This document shows, in pieces, positions 42,506 to 51,525 of a DNA stretch of 64,000 nucleotides. How positions within the stretch are numbered: position 1 is the stretch's first letter; every line of letters begins with the position of its first letter. Origin of the DNA: Planctomycetales bacterium 10988 (GTDB lineage: Bacteria > Planctomycetota > Planctomycetia > Pirellulales > Pb10988); the NCBI GenBank assembly GCA_009664345.1, contig CP043547.1:4926709-4990708 (forward strand). The letters are read 5' to 3'. The notes beneath the pieces were generated by a model. The model was not told where the DNA came from and did no database searches. It saw only the letters and a program-made list of their open reading frames with translations. The translations under genes were made by a program, and so were the position numbers.

Positions 42506-44722
42506 ATGGCATCTGTTTCCTCACCTCCCGCTGCAAATCCACCGATTGCTTACCGGCACCGTCGGGATTTGAAATTTTCAGCAATCGAGCTGAATGGGGG
42601 AACCTTTTGGGTGGCGAAAGACCCGCTGGCCAGGGCGTACTATCGCTTCGATGAAGAAGAATACGCCATCTATCATTCCCTCAATGGGCGTCGTGATGCC
42701 GAAACGATCTGTGCGGAATTCGAAAAGCAGTTTTACCCTCAGCTTCTTCCCAAAGAAGAATTGCGGCAATTCGTTGCCAGCTTGGTTTCCAAAGGGCTCT
42801 TGCTCAGCGATGCCCCTGGCGTCCAGATTCCGCCGCGTCCTAAGAATCCCCTTGGTTTGTTGGGAATCACGGGAAAAATCTTTGCGTGGCGTCTGCCGGG
42901 GATCCAGCCGGATCGCTTCTTAGATGTTGCCTATCCTTGGATTCGTTGGGTCTTTTCCAAGACGATTCAGCGGCTTTATGTCTGCCTGCTCGTCGCTGCC
43001 TTCGCTTGGGTGGTTGTTCATTGGGAAGCGTTTATTTCTCGACTCCCTTCGCTACACGAATGGTTCACCCCTTCGAATGCCATCTGGATGGTCCTCACGC
43101 TAGCGGCAACGAAGGTCTTGCACGAGCTGGGGCATGCCTTCACTTGCAAGCATTACGGCGGCGATGTGCATGAGATTGGGGTGATGTTCCTGTGCTTCGC
43201 CCCTTGTCTTTATTGCGATACTTCCGACTCCTGGATGCTCTCGAGCAAGTGGCAACGCGCCCGCATCGGGGCCGCCGGGATGGTCATTGAAATGGGACTC
43301 GCGGCCGCGGCGACTTTCCTATGGTGGTTCAGTGAGCCGAGTTTGTTTCATCAACTTTGCCTCAATGTGATGATGATCGGTTCGGTCAATACGCTGCTAA
43401 TCAATGGCAATCCGTTGCTGCGATACGACGGATATTATATCGCTTCGGACCTCTTTGAGATTCCCAATCTTCGCACCCAAGCACAGCAAGCCGTGCGATC
43501 GACATTGGCAAAGTGTTGTCTAGGCTGGCCGCCACCTGGTAAGGAAGAGACGAAGCCAGCCTCACGGTTTCTGGTCGGTTTCGGCATGATCTCCGCTGTC
43601 TATCGTTGGATGGTCGCTTTCGGAATTGCTTGGTTTGTGCATGAAATTTTCAAACCCTATCGGCTGGAAATTCTGGGGACGATCCTGGCGGGGCTTGCCC
43701 TCTCCGGCATGATCTTCAGTCTGCTGACTCCATTGTGGGTTGCAATTCGCCATCCGGAAAGGATCGGACAAGTGAATGGCTTTCGCGTGATGGTTACGTT
43801 GTTCTTGCTCGGATTCGCCGGATGGGGAGCCTGGAATATCCCTTTGCCCTATCGTGTTGTGGCCCCGTTGGCCTTGGAACCGCGGGACGAACAGCCGGTC
43901 TATATCCGCACCCGTGGCACGCTCGAACAACTCCATGTTCGCCCTGGCGATCAAGTCAGCGAAGGGACAACGTTAGCCTCGCTGCATAATCCTTTGCTGG
44001 AGACAGAGGTTTCCGAACTGACGCAACAAGTCAATCGCCAGCAGACCTTCGTTGAGAATCTTCACGGTCAGCGATTCGCCGATCCCAGGGTGGCCCACCG
44101 GATTCCCGCGGCGATGGAATCCCTCCAGGACTTACAATCACGCCTCGCGAAAAAGCAAAAAGACCTCGAACGCTTGATCCTGAAAGCTCCGTCCGCCGGG
44201 GTGATTCTCCCGCCAGAAAATATTCATAAACAAGGGAATGAGGATGATAAGTCCTTGGGCGTTTGGAGTGGCGTTCCGCTGGCGGAGAACAATTTAGGAG
44301 CGACCTTCGATGCTGGTTCGCTCTTCTGTCTGCTTGGCGAGCCGGGCTCGGTCTCAGCCTTGCTCTTGGTCGATCAGCAAGAAATTGAATTTATTCGGGC
44401 CAAGCAAATGGTAGAGATTTATCTCGATGGGTGGCCGGGAAGGGTCTTTCGCGGTCGGGTGGAATCGATCTCTGAAGTGGATTTAGAAACGATTCCCAAG
44501 CAACTTTCCAACAAGTCCGGCGGCAATCTCGCTACACATACCGACCGGCATGGCCGCGAACGTCCGTTGGAAACGCTCTACCAAGTCCGGGTTCCGCTGC
44601 AATCGAAAGAAGCAAGCCTCTGTCCTGGCCAACGCGGACGAGCAAAGATCATCGTTCCTCCGCAGACTCTCGCTCAGCAAACCTCCCGCTGGCTCGCCCG
44701 AACCTTCCATTTTAGGTGGTGA
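42506..44722 (+). CDS. PqqD-like / M50 metalloprotease / HlyD fusion protein
   Basis: 738 residues. The N-terminal region (about 20-100; GTFWVAKDPLARAYYRFDEEEYAIYHSLNGRRDAETI) resembles PqqD-type peptide-binding domains. The membrane-embedded site-2-protease-like core has HELGH at about residue 206-210, with LLRYDGYYIASDL (about 310) as the third metal-ligand region, and roughly eight membrane helices to about 445. The C-terminal third is an HlyD-like lipoyl/coiled-coil/barrel module (TRGTLEQLHVRPGDQVSEGTTLASL). A peptide-binding domain, an intramembrane protease and an adaptor in one chain suggest cleavage and export of a peptide, possibly one whose precursor is bound by the PqqD domain. No precursor peptide or radical-SAM enzyme is visible in the window. 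Confidence 0.88.
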   Translation: MASVSSPPAANPPIAYRHRRDLKFSAIELNGGTFWVAKDPLARAYYRFDEEEYAIYHSLNGRRDAETICAEFEKQFYPQLLPKEELRQFVASLVSKGLLLSDAPGVQIPPRPKNPLGLLGITGKIFAWRLPGIQPDRFLDVAYPWIRWVFSKTIQRLYVCLLVAAFAWVVVHWEAFISRLPSLHEWFTPSNAIWMVLTLAATKVLHELGHAFTCKHYGGDVHEIGVMFLCFAPCLYCDTSDSWMLSSKWQRARIGAAGMVIEMGLAAAATFLWWFSEPSLFHQLCLNVMMIGSVNTLLINGNPLLRYDGYYIASDLFEIPNLRTQAQQAVRSTLAKCCLGWPPPGKEETKPASRFLVGFGMISAVYRWMVAFGIAWFVHEIFKPYRLEILGTILAGLALSGMIFSLLTPLWVAIRHPERIGQVNGFRVMVTLFLLGFAGWGAWNIPLPYRVVAPLALEPRDEQPVYIRTRGTLEQLHVRPGDQVSEGTTLASLHNPLLETEVSELTQQVNRQQTFVENLHGQRFADPRVAHRIPAAMESLQDLQSRLAKKQKDLERLILKAPSAGVILPPENIHKQGNEDDKSLGVWSGVPLAENNLGATFDAGSLFCLLGEPGSVSALLLVDQQEIEFIRAKQMVEIYLDGWPGRVFRGRVESISEVDLETIPKQLSNKSGGNLATHTDRHGRERPLETLYQVRVPLQSKEASLCPGQRGRAKIIVPPQTLAQQTSRWLARTFHFRW

Positions 44723-44783
44723 TTAGGTTTCGGGGTTCAGGTTTCGGGACTGGTATGCAACCTCACAGACAAGCGTTCAACTT

Positions 44784-44822
44784 AAAAAGCACTTTTTGAT
44801 ATTCAATGCAAAAAATGCTTTT
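44784..44822. terminator. Paired palindrome element, probable bidirectional terminator
   Basis: AAAAAGCACTTTTT (44784-44797) and AAAAAATGCTTTT (44810-44822) start 26 bases apart, with TTCAAT in the linker. The arms pair at about 12 of 14 positions. It lies between the convergent M50 and ketosynthase-like genes. Confidence 0.65.
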
Positions 44823-44860
44823 CGATTCCAGGATAAATCTAAATCTCTCGACCCTCGCCT

Positions 44861-46132
44861 CTAATCCCTCGCCCCTACGATTAATGCCACCGCTTGCCCG
44901 GCTTGGGTGAAGCTGAGTTTGAGGCAGATCGGGTTCTTGACTTCGAGAAATTCTCCAGAGATGACATTCACCGGACAGGCGGGGTCGGGTGTTTCATAGT
45001 TTAACGTCGGGGGAATTTTGCCTTTTTGCAAAGCCAGGAGGCTGATGGCCAATTCCAAGGCCCCACTGCCGGCACTGGCATTTCCAAAGTAGCTTTTGAA
45101 GGCGGTGATCGGGGTATCTCCCAAAACGGATTGAATCGCCCTCGCTTCGAGTTCATCTTCCACGACGGTGCTCAAGCCGTGAGCATTCACATAGTCGATC
45201 TGTTCCGGCGAGAGGTCCGCCTCTTTCAATGCGTTTTGAATGGCCAGTTGAATTGCTTTTCCAGTGGCCTTCTTGCCATGCGGAACATGCTCGGTGCCGA
45301 CACCATAGCCGAGGACTTCCGCCAAGATCGGTATCCCACGGTCTTTGGCATGAGCCTTTGTTTCAAGGAGAAAACAGGCGGAACCTTCACCGGCTACTTG
45401 ACCGTCACGATCTTGATCAAAGGGCCGACAGGCTTGTTCGGGATGTTCGGTTTGCTTGGAGTACGATTCGTACCGGTGCCAACTATTGGAATAGATATAA
45501 TGAATTTTGACGCCGGTTCCCCCGGTGATCATCACATCCGCTCGGTCTCGCTCGATGACGCGAATCGCCTCGTTGAACGCCAAGAGAGAAGAAATCTCAT
45601 TCTGAATAATCGAATTGTTTGGACCACGAGCGTCTCGATAAATGGCGATGTGGCAAGCGGGCATGTTCGGAAGATACTTCAACATCCACAAAGGGAAGAC
45701 CGACCCCATGGCCCCTTCGCCCCATTCGGAAAATTGGAACTTTCCGTCTTGCACACATTTTTGATAGACCTGCTCCAAGTCGGCAAGATCGCTCATCATG
45801 GTATGTGCCCCAAAACTGACGCCGATTCGCTCCGGGGCAACACTTGAATCGTCGAGCTTGCCATCTTCGTAGGCCAACGCCGCCGAGGCGACCGCAAGCT
45901 GAATATCGCGGCTCATTAACTTGAGCACCTTGCGATTGGGCAGATAGGGTTTCGGATTGAAGTCGGGCAGTTCCCCCCCGATCTTCATCGGCAAGCCTTC
46001 CGGCTCCAACCGGCTCAAGGTGCGAACGCCGCTCTTCCCAGCTTCCAAGGCGGGCCAAACCTCAGAGGAGCCAATTCCCAAAGGACAAACCAATCCAAGC
46101 CCAGTAATCACAATCTCTTGCCGAAGGGGCAT
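44861..46132 (-). CDS. Beta-ketoacyl synthase-like protein without active-site cysteine
   Basis: 423 residues with a complete thiolase-type KAS fold (ITGLGLVCPLGIGSSEVWPAL at the start, CRPFDQDRDGQVAGEGSACFLLE in the middle, FTQAGQAVALIVG at the end). The nucleophile motif GPxxSIxTACxS reads GPNNSIIQNEISS, placing Glu179 where the catalytic Cys should be. The first catalytic histidine is kept (NAHGLST), but the second is Asn (SYFGNASAG instead of GHTxGAAG). It cannot condense acyl chains in the usual way. It may resemble chain-length factors (KS-beta), which replace Cys with Gln and work as partners of an active KS. No acyl carrier protein or second KS is adjacent. Confidence 0.87.
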   Translation of the reverse strand: MPLRQEIVITGLGLVCPLGIGSSEVWPALEAGKSGVRTLSRLEPEGLPMKIGGELPDFNPKPYLPNRKVLKLMSRDIQLAVASAALAYEDGKLDDSSVAPERIGVSFGAHTMMSDLADLEQVYQKCVQDGKFQFSEWGEGAMGSVFPLWMLKYLPNMPACHIAIYRDARGPNNSIIQNEISSLLAFNEAIRVIERDRADVMITGGTGVKIHYIYSNSWHRYESYSKQTEHPEQACRPFDQDRDGQVAGEGSACFLLETKAHAKDRGIPILAEVLGYGVGTEHVPHGKKATGKAIQLAIQNALKEADLSPEQIDYVNAHGLSTVVEDELEARAIQSVLGDTPITAFKSYFGNASAGSGALELAISLLALQKGKIPPTLNYETPDPACPVNVISGEFLEVKNPICLKLSFTQAGQAVALIVGARD

Positions 46133-46970
46133 ACTACACTACTTTGCGCTGTAGGAAAGAAATGGTAAGCGACAGCGATCTTGCCTGTCCTACCGTGAGA
46201 AACTTCGAAAAAGGACAACTACTCAACGTAATTATCTCACAAACGGTTCAATTTGACCTTCTTAGAAATAATTTTTTCCTTTCCAGGCGTCAATCGCTGG
46301 ACGAGGCTTCCTCAGGTTATAATAATAGAAATGAAGATTCAGAATGCAATCGGTTGTGATTCTTGAGAATTCTGGGTAGTTTTCTCGAGTTTCCCTTGCA
46401 AAAGAATCAACGAACTATGGATGAAAAATGACGACGAACACTGGCTTGGGCGAGACAGTGGGGTGCTAGAAAGCATTTATTCCCAATCGGTTTAAAGTCT
46501 TTCTAGAGAACAGCTTCTTTCGAGAAGTAAGTTCAAATTGTCATTCTCCATTCATCGTTTTGTATTGATTTTGATTTTTTTGCAATCCACGCAGCCGCTT
46601 CATTCGTAATCCTTTACAACGGCAGACATTCAATCAAAAGTCCGATTTCGCGAGAGCCTGGGCGAGGTTTTCTTGTGGAGAGATAGATTTTTTGATCGGT
46701 GTCTGGTATGTGAATTTTTGATGATTCACATGCAAATACGCTTTTATTGGGTAGTTGGTTAGATATTGTGAGACGTTCTACAACGGGAAAACCAGCTCGG
46801 TTTTCAGTCCAAACCGTTGAGAAATAGACTCTCGATAGGAAATATGCTGTTCCGTTTTCATTCATGACTCAGTCATAGGATGAGACGTCAAAGGAACATC
46901 TATCCCATAAGTCGCATGACTTCTGGACCTGTCATCAGGGTTTGTCTTGCATTTTACGAGGACTTTCAGG
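46133..46970. other. 838-base non-coding region
   Basis: A minus-strand ORF at 46614-46865 has no ribosome binding site and no similarity and is not called. A 13-base inverted repeat ATGACTCAGTCAT at 46864-46876, about 95 bases upstream of the next gene, could be an operator. Otherwise nothing is assigned. Confidence 0.45.
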
Positions 46971-47675
46971 ATGATCCCGTATCATGAGCGAACCTCTGAT
47001 TCCCTTTCTGTTAATCAAGGTTTGAAAGTATTGCTTGCCGGCCCTTCCGGTTCCGGCGTTTCCCTAGCCTACGATCTGCTGCTTGAAGCGGCGGCGATGG
47101 CTGGTTTTGCGGTTCGTGAGCGGGAACATTATCACCAATCCCCGCGTGGCGATCGTTTGGTAATGTGTTTGATTGCCATGGCGGAAGATCGGGGACCCCT
47201 TTCCGCCTTGCATCCCGAAGTTCAGGTCGATTTCATTCTTCCTTTTCATGTGTCTTGCGAAGATCGCTTTTGTTCCCAACTTTCCAAAGCGGGAAAACAA
47301 ATGGCATCGCCCTCTCTTTGGCAGAATCCTTCCGAAGAGTTTTTGGGAAGTTCTTCGCTCAAGTCGGCTTTCTCTGGCTGGTTTTCGCTCTTCTTTCGCA
47401 AAGAAACCTCACTGGCAACCGTGGCGACGCATCCGCGTTTGGCGCAAAAGCCGCAACCGTATGAACATGCAGGGTTGATGCTTGGGCAGTTGAGCACGCA
47501 CCTTTCGATTGAAGCCGATGATTGGCGAGTTGCCTTTGGCGAACACTTGCCACCGAGTCAAATCAGTGCTGCTTGGCAAGCTTTTCAAGCTGGGATTAAA
47601 CAACAAACCGGCGTCTTGCCGCGAAGTTTTCGCGAATCGCCGACCTCGCTCTTATCACAAAACTTCCCTTCCTGA
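46971..47675 (+). CDS. 2-oxoacid:ferredoxin oxidoreductase gamma-subunit-like protein (divergent, solitary)
   Basis: 234 residues from the ATG at 46971, with GAGGA eight bases upstream. Residues about 18-95 (KVLLAGPSGSGVSLAYDLLLEAAAMAGFAVREREHYHQSPRGDRLVMCLIAM) resemble the gamma domain of pyruvate/indolepyruvate ferredoxin oxidoreductases, whose consensus is G-x-GGQG-x3-A...E-x-x-G-x-x-RGG. The glycine loop and RGG are altered here (SGSG, RGD). The C-terminal half is unassigned. No alpha, beta or delta subunit is nearby, so an intact oxidoreductase is unlikely from this locus. It may have a different role. Confidence 0.6.
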   Translation: MIPYHERTSDSLSVNQGLKVLLAGPSGSGVSLAYDLLLEAAAMAGFAVREREHYHQSPRGDRLVMCLIAMAEDRGPLSALHPEVQVDFILPFHVSCEDRFCSQLSKAGKQMASPSLWQNPSEEFLGSSSLKSAFSGWFSLFFRKETSLATVATHPRLAQKPQPYEHAGLMLGQLSTHLSIEADDWRVAFGEHLPPSQISAAWQAFQAGIKQQTGVLPRSFRESPTSLLSQNFPS

Positions 47676-47982
47676 GCGATTGACCAAGCGTGATTTCACT
47701 CGGAATGCGAATGTTTTTTTGATAAAACTTTTGCAAACGAACCTTCCAAAAGCCCCTCAATGTAATCAAAAGGGGCTTTTCTGCTCTCTTTTTCACTTTC
47801 TCCTCCACTTCGGCTCGTACTGCTCTCTGCCTGCCTCCCTTTACCATGCAGTGTAGAAATCTTATCCTAATCCCGTTACGAGTCCGCATTGAGAAACTCT
47901 CGTTGATCTTCTCCTGCCTGGAATTGGCGGCTTGTAGAACCTTCTCCTCCCTCACTTTTGCCGAACGAGGCGTGAAGTCCCC
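47676..47982. other. 307-base gap before the histidine kinase
   Basis: It holds the terminator at 47748-47780. The remainder shows no ORF of interest and presumably contains the kinase promoter, though I cannot point to a clear -10/-35. Confidence 0.5.
47748..47780 (+). terminator. Terminator after the gamma-like gene
   Basis: AAAAGCCCCT (47748-47757) and AGGGGCTTTT (47771-47780) form a perfect 10-bp stem with a 13-base loop and a T-run. It lies about 70 bases after the stop. Confidence 0.85.
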
Positions 47983-49755
47983 ATGAACTGGATGAACCAG
48001 TTGTCGTGGAAAATGCTGGTGCTTTTTATCGCCCTGCAACTTCTCTTTCTATTGATGGTCACTTGGATCGTTTCCTTTTGGCATCATCAATATTTGACGG
48101 AAAGTTCTCAGACCCATCTTCGCATCGCAGCGGAGCTGATTCGCTCTGATTTTTTCCCGATGGAGGAAGTTTCCAAAGCGGACTTGGAAGAGAAATTAGA
48201 GACCATTTCCAAAGAGTCGGGACTTGAGTTTCTGATTCTGGATGCCAATGGCAAGGTCTGGCTGGACCCTTCGGCTTCTGATGCCCAGCGGCAGAATTTT
48301 GCCCAGCGGACCGAAATCCGTCAGGCGATGTATAATAGCAAGGCTTTTGGCTATCACACGGAATTTAACGAGCCAGGACGTGCGTCACGCCGCTCTTTTG
48401 CTTTGCCTGTGATCGAAAACGGCAAGCGAGTTGCGATCGTCTGGACGGCGATGCCGGCAGAAATTGTGCAAGAATCGGAACGCACTCTCTACCGCTGGCT
48501 GTGGGGGATCGGGCTGGTCACGCTGCTGATTTCACTTCTTATTCCCTGGCGGCTTCTATCACGGCACGAAAGCCTGCTTCAACAGCTCTTGCGGGGGATG
48601 CGAGCGGTCACCAGTGGAAACTATCAACATCGCCTTGTTCCCCCCAATCACGGCGAAATGCGCTATCTTTACCCTGCCTTCAACCGGATGAGCCAAGAAC
48701 TTTCCGATCAAGTCAGCCGCCTCCGCCAAACCGGCGAACGGCTCGCGACTGTGCTTGGGAGTATGGTCGAAGGGGTAATCGCCATCGGCCCCGATGATCG
48801 TATTCAATTCGCCAACGAAGCGGCGGGGCGTTTGCTTGATTTTCCTGCTCAGAACTCCCGCGGGCGCCCGTTTTGGGAAGTGGTCCGCCATTCGCAAGTT
48901 CAACGCACTGTGCAATCCGCTCAACAAGGGACGTGGACCGGGCAGCAGGAAATTCAAGTCGCCCGCACGAAGCGAACGGTTGCCCTGAATGTAACCCCTA
49001 TTCCTGGACAACCTGCACAAGGGATGGTCCTCGTCTTCCATGATGTGACCGACTTACGGCGTTTGGAACGGATGCGGAGTGAGTTCGTCGCGAATGTCTC
49101 CCATGAACTCAAGACCCCGCTGACCACCATCCGGGCCTATACCGAAACCCTCCTCGAAGGAGCCCTTGATGATGAAAGCCATCGGGTACGATTCGTCGAA
49201 CAGATCGATCAACAGGCCGAGCGGCTCTATCAATTAATCGTCGATGTCCTGCACTTAGCCCATATCGAATCCGCCCGCGAGACCTTCGAGATCATCGATA
49301 TTCCCCTTCAGGAAGTCATTCAAGATTGCCTGGAACAAGCCAGCCCTACCGCCGAATCGAAGTCCATTGAACTGTCGATGCTTGCCCCTGCCGAGCCACT
49401 TCTCGTCAAAGCGGATCAAGAAGGACTCCGCACCATCTTGATCAACCTGATCGGGAACGCGGTCAAATATTCCCCCGGCGGCGGCTTTGTCAAAGTAAAA
49501 ATTCGAACCGAAGACGGCTTTGCCCTACTCGAGATCGAAGATAGTGGCTTTGGAATCGCCGAGGAACATCTTGAGCGGATCTTTGAACGTTTCTATCGTG
49601 CCGACAAGGCCCGTTCCCGAGCATTGGGAGGAACCGGACTGGGACTCGCCATCGTCAAACATCTCGTGCAACGCTTTGGGGGACAAGTCAGTGTCCGCAG
49701 CGAACTCGGCAAAGGCTCCACTTTCTCTGCCACCATTCCCCTTGCCAGCGACTAA
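47983..49755 (+). CDS. Sensor histidine kinase (PhoR-like), orphan
   Basis: 590 residues. Domain order is: first membrane helix (about 10-32), periplasmic sensor (about 33-165), second helix (about 170-190), HAMP (about 192-245), PAS (about 250-355; [28 protein letters not shown]), HisKA with phospho-acceptor His in [19 protein letters not shown], and HATPase ([47 protein letters not shown]). All catalytic boxes are intact. The layout matches PhoR, which senses phosphate status. No response regulator lies on either side, so the partner must be elsewhere. Confidence 0.92.
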   Translation: MNWMNQLSWKMLVLFIALQLLFLLMVTWIVSFWHHQYLTESSQTHLRIAAELIRSDFFPMEEVSKADLEEKLETISKESGLEFLILDANGKVWLDPSASDAQRQNFAQRTEIRQAMYNSKAFGYHTEFNEPGRASRRSFALPVIENGKRVAIVWTAMPAEIVQESERTLYRWLWGIGLVTLLISLLIPWRLLSRHESLLQQLLRGMRAVTSGNYQHRLVPPNHGEMRYLYPAFNRMSQELSDQVSRLRQTGERLATVLGSMVEGVIAIGPDDRIQFANEAAGRLLDFPAQNSRGRPFWEVVRHSQVQRTVQSAQQGTWTGQQEIQVARTKRTVALNVTPIPGQPAQGMVLVFHDVTDLRRLERMRSEFVANVSHELKTPLTTIRAYTETLLEGALDDESHRVRFVEQIDQQAERLYQLIVDVLHLAHIESARETFEIIDIPLQEVIQDCLEQASPTAESKSIELSMLAPAEPLLVKADQEGLRTILINLIGNAVKYSPGGGFVKVKIRTEDGFALLEIEDSGFGIAEEHLERIFERFYRADKARSRALGGTGLGLAIVKHLVQRFGGQVSVRSELGKGSTFSATIPLASD

Positions 49756-50066
49756 TCCTCCTGACATTCTGCAAGTGTCAAATTCACATCCTAAAACAAA
49801 TCTTTGACAACAAGATAAAACTTGTTTTTCTTGCGGTCGCTTTTCCTTTCCACGGTATCACACTAAAGGCCAAGTATTTCCTTGATGGGTTCATTTTCTA
49901 CGCAAAGAAATTCTCTCAAAATCTGGAAAAATCAGTTACCGATTTGGGATTCGTCTCGTTTTCTATAACAGAGGCCGAAGTCGCTTAAGCACAACTTTTT
50001 GTTCTCCAATTCATTCGTTTTATAAAATAGAAAAACATCCTTTCAAGAAAACAAAAGGTTTAAACA
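49756..50066. other. 311-base AT-rich gap
   Basis: It separates the histidine kinase from a hypothetical gene. It contains AAAACTTGTTTTT at 49817-49829, which resembles the dispersed palindrome only in its A/T arms. No gene or clear promoter was found. Confidence 0.45.
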
Positions 50067-50867
50067 ATGCCAGTCCATCCACCTTATCCAGACTTGCTTA
50101 AAGAATCCAATTGGAAAAGTAACATGGGCAACGCCTATAAATATTTCAAGTCAGCAAAGTCTGGCCTTAGTGGAGCGCTTCGAGATGCGGAAAAAGCCTA
50201 TAAAGCTGTCAATTGGAATCCCATGGACCCCGTGGAGGTGGCGAAAGATTGTCTTTACAAGGCTGAGTACGATGCAGAAAAGGCAAAAGCCTTAAAGGCA
50301 TTTCAGAAAGTGATGAAAGGGGATTTGACCATTTACTTTAAGTGTGTTGAAAACGCCTGCGATCACGCAATGAGAGAAATCAAAGAGAATGCTGTTATTC
50401 CAAAGGAAAAAGGAGCGTATGTCGCAAAGATTAAAAAAGCTTCCATCCAGTTCCGCGAGAAAGACCTTAAAGTAGGCGTTGCGAAAACCATTGATGAATA
50501 TTTTGACACAAGACAAAAGTTGGCTGAAAAGAATTTAGCACGGGCAGCAAAAGTGTTAGTAGGGTATCTGACTAAGTTTGATAAAGAACTTAAAAAGATG
50601 GTGAAAACGGCAGCGAAAGCTCCGGAAGAAGATAAGAAATTAGAAGCCTTTAATTCCTTTCGTGTGGAACATATTCGCGGAGTAGCCCTCGGACTGCCTT
50701 ATATGAAAAGAGATAAGGATTTTGCCGCTCTCCAACCATTTTGGAAAAAGGCTTCGACCGATGCCTATAAACCGAAAGAAGCGAAAGAGATTGCGAAAAA
50801 ATCGCAAGAGCTAGCCAGTCAATATCGAAAGCTTGATGCACTGGTTAAGTCAAAAGGAATCGTCTAG
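50067..50867 (+). CDS. Hypothetical lysine/alanine-rich helical protein
   Basis: 266 residues. It is strongly basic and almost entirely predicted helix, with repeated Ala/Lys/Glu heptad-like stretches (DAEKAYKA, EYDAEKAKALKAFQKVMKG, KFDKELKKMVKTAAKAPEEDKKLEAF). There is no signal peptide, membrane segment or catalytic motif. Codon use is more AT-rich than its neighbours, which suggests a lineage-specific or acquired gene. It has its own terminator. I do not recognise the family. A structural or nucleic-acid-binding role is possible, but only by composition. Confidence 0.65.
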   Translation: MPVHPPYPDLLKESNWKSNMGNAYKYFKSAKSGLSGALRDAEKAYKAVNWNPMDPVEVAKDCLYKAEYDAEKAKALKAFQKVMKGDLTIYFKCVENACDHAMREIKENAVIPKEKGAYVAKIKKASIQFREKDLKVGVAKTIDEYFDTRQKLAEKNLARAAKVLVGYLTKFDKELKKMVKTAAKAPEEDKKLEAFNSFRVEHIRGVALGLPYMKRDKDFAALQPFWKKASTDAYKPKEAKEIAKKSQELASQYRKLDALVKSKGIV

Positions 50868-50899
50868 GAAAGCAATTTCGCTTTATCAACGCATGACCC

Positions 50900-50942
50900 A
50901 AAAAGCCTCTGGAGTTTTCATTGAGAACTTCGGAGGCTTTTT
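50900..50942 (+). terminator. Terminator after the helical hypothetical gene
   Basis: AAAAAGCCTC (50900-50909) pairs with GAGGCTTTTT (50933-50942), with further partial pairing toward the loop. It lies 33 bases after the stop. Confidence 0.85.
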
Positions 50943-51109
50943 CTATTGGCTCCGAGCCCTTTTCGAAATCTGACAAATCGTGCGGCCTAGCCGGTTTCTA
51001 ATTTTTTGACTTTCAGAAGAAGTCACATTTAACCCCTCGTCAACCTGACGAACTCCCGTTAAAATAGGAAATTCGATGATCATTCCTGTGAAGGTGTTGA
51101 GGTCCGCAA

Positions 51110-51364
51110 ATGATTGCTCCCAGAACAATGATCGATTTCGTGACTGCGGAACCATTCCGACCTTTTCGGATTTATATGGCAAGTGGAACCACCTTTGATG
51201 TTGGACATCCCGAGATGATCAAGGTCGGCAGATCCTCGGTAACCGTTCACCTTGCCTCTGACGAAGAGGAACAAAGTGCCCAATGGCGAGAAGTCTCGTT
51301 AATGCTGATGGAGTACATCGAGCCTTTAGATATCTCTGCCAAAGCCGACCCTAATAAAAATTAG
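51110..51364 (+). CDS. Small hypothetical protein (planctomycete-type EPFRPFRI family)
   Basis: 84 residues from the ATG at 51110, with GAGGT upstream; an ATG six codons later is also possible. The pattern FVTAEPFRPFRIYMASGTTFDVGHPEMIKVGRSSVTV, followed by a short strand pattern, recalls small proteins often seen in planctomycete genomes, with an all-beta, Sm-like appearance. The function is unknown. It lies upstream of rimO on the same strand, with a 161-base gap. Confidence 0.6.
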   Translation: MIAPRTMIDFVTAEPFRPFRIYMASGTTFDVGHPEMIKVGRSSVTVHLASDEEEQSAQWREVSLMLMEYIEPLDISAKADPNKN

Positions 51365-51525
51365 CCGTCCGTGGTGAATCGGAACGATAGGTGGAAACCC
51401 CTGAGCATGGGAACGTACAATTAGGTTTGTTCAGCCGCCTTTGTTTCTTAAGCCCATGACCCGAATGACAATCTTGATGCTTACCCTGCCAGCCACCATT
51501 TCGAATTATTGAGCCAGCCTCTACC

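Noticed and set aside
45090-45104. AAAGTAGCTTTT in the ketosynthase-like gene as a further palindrome copy
   Set aside because: It falls exactly on the conserved KSYFGN region, so the protein sequence explains it, and its left arm is only three A.
44861-46132. Calling this gene fabF
   Set aside because: The catalytic cysteine and one histidine are replaced, so standard 3-oxoacyl-ACP synthase activity is not supported.
46614-46865. Minus-strand ORF of 83 codons in the long gap before the gamma-like gene
   Set aside because: No ribosome binding site, no similarity and no sign of selection for protein sequence.
49817-49829. AAAACTTGTTTTT as a further palindrome copy, and AAAATAGCTTTTT at 25663
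   Set aside because: The centres (CTTG, TAGC) do not fit the GTRC-like consensus, and both lie in AT-rich DNA where such words are more likely by chance.
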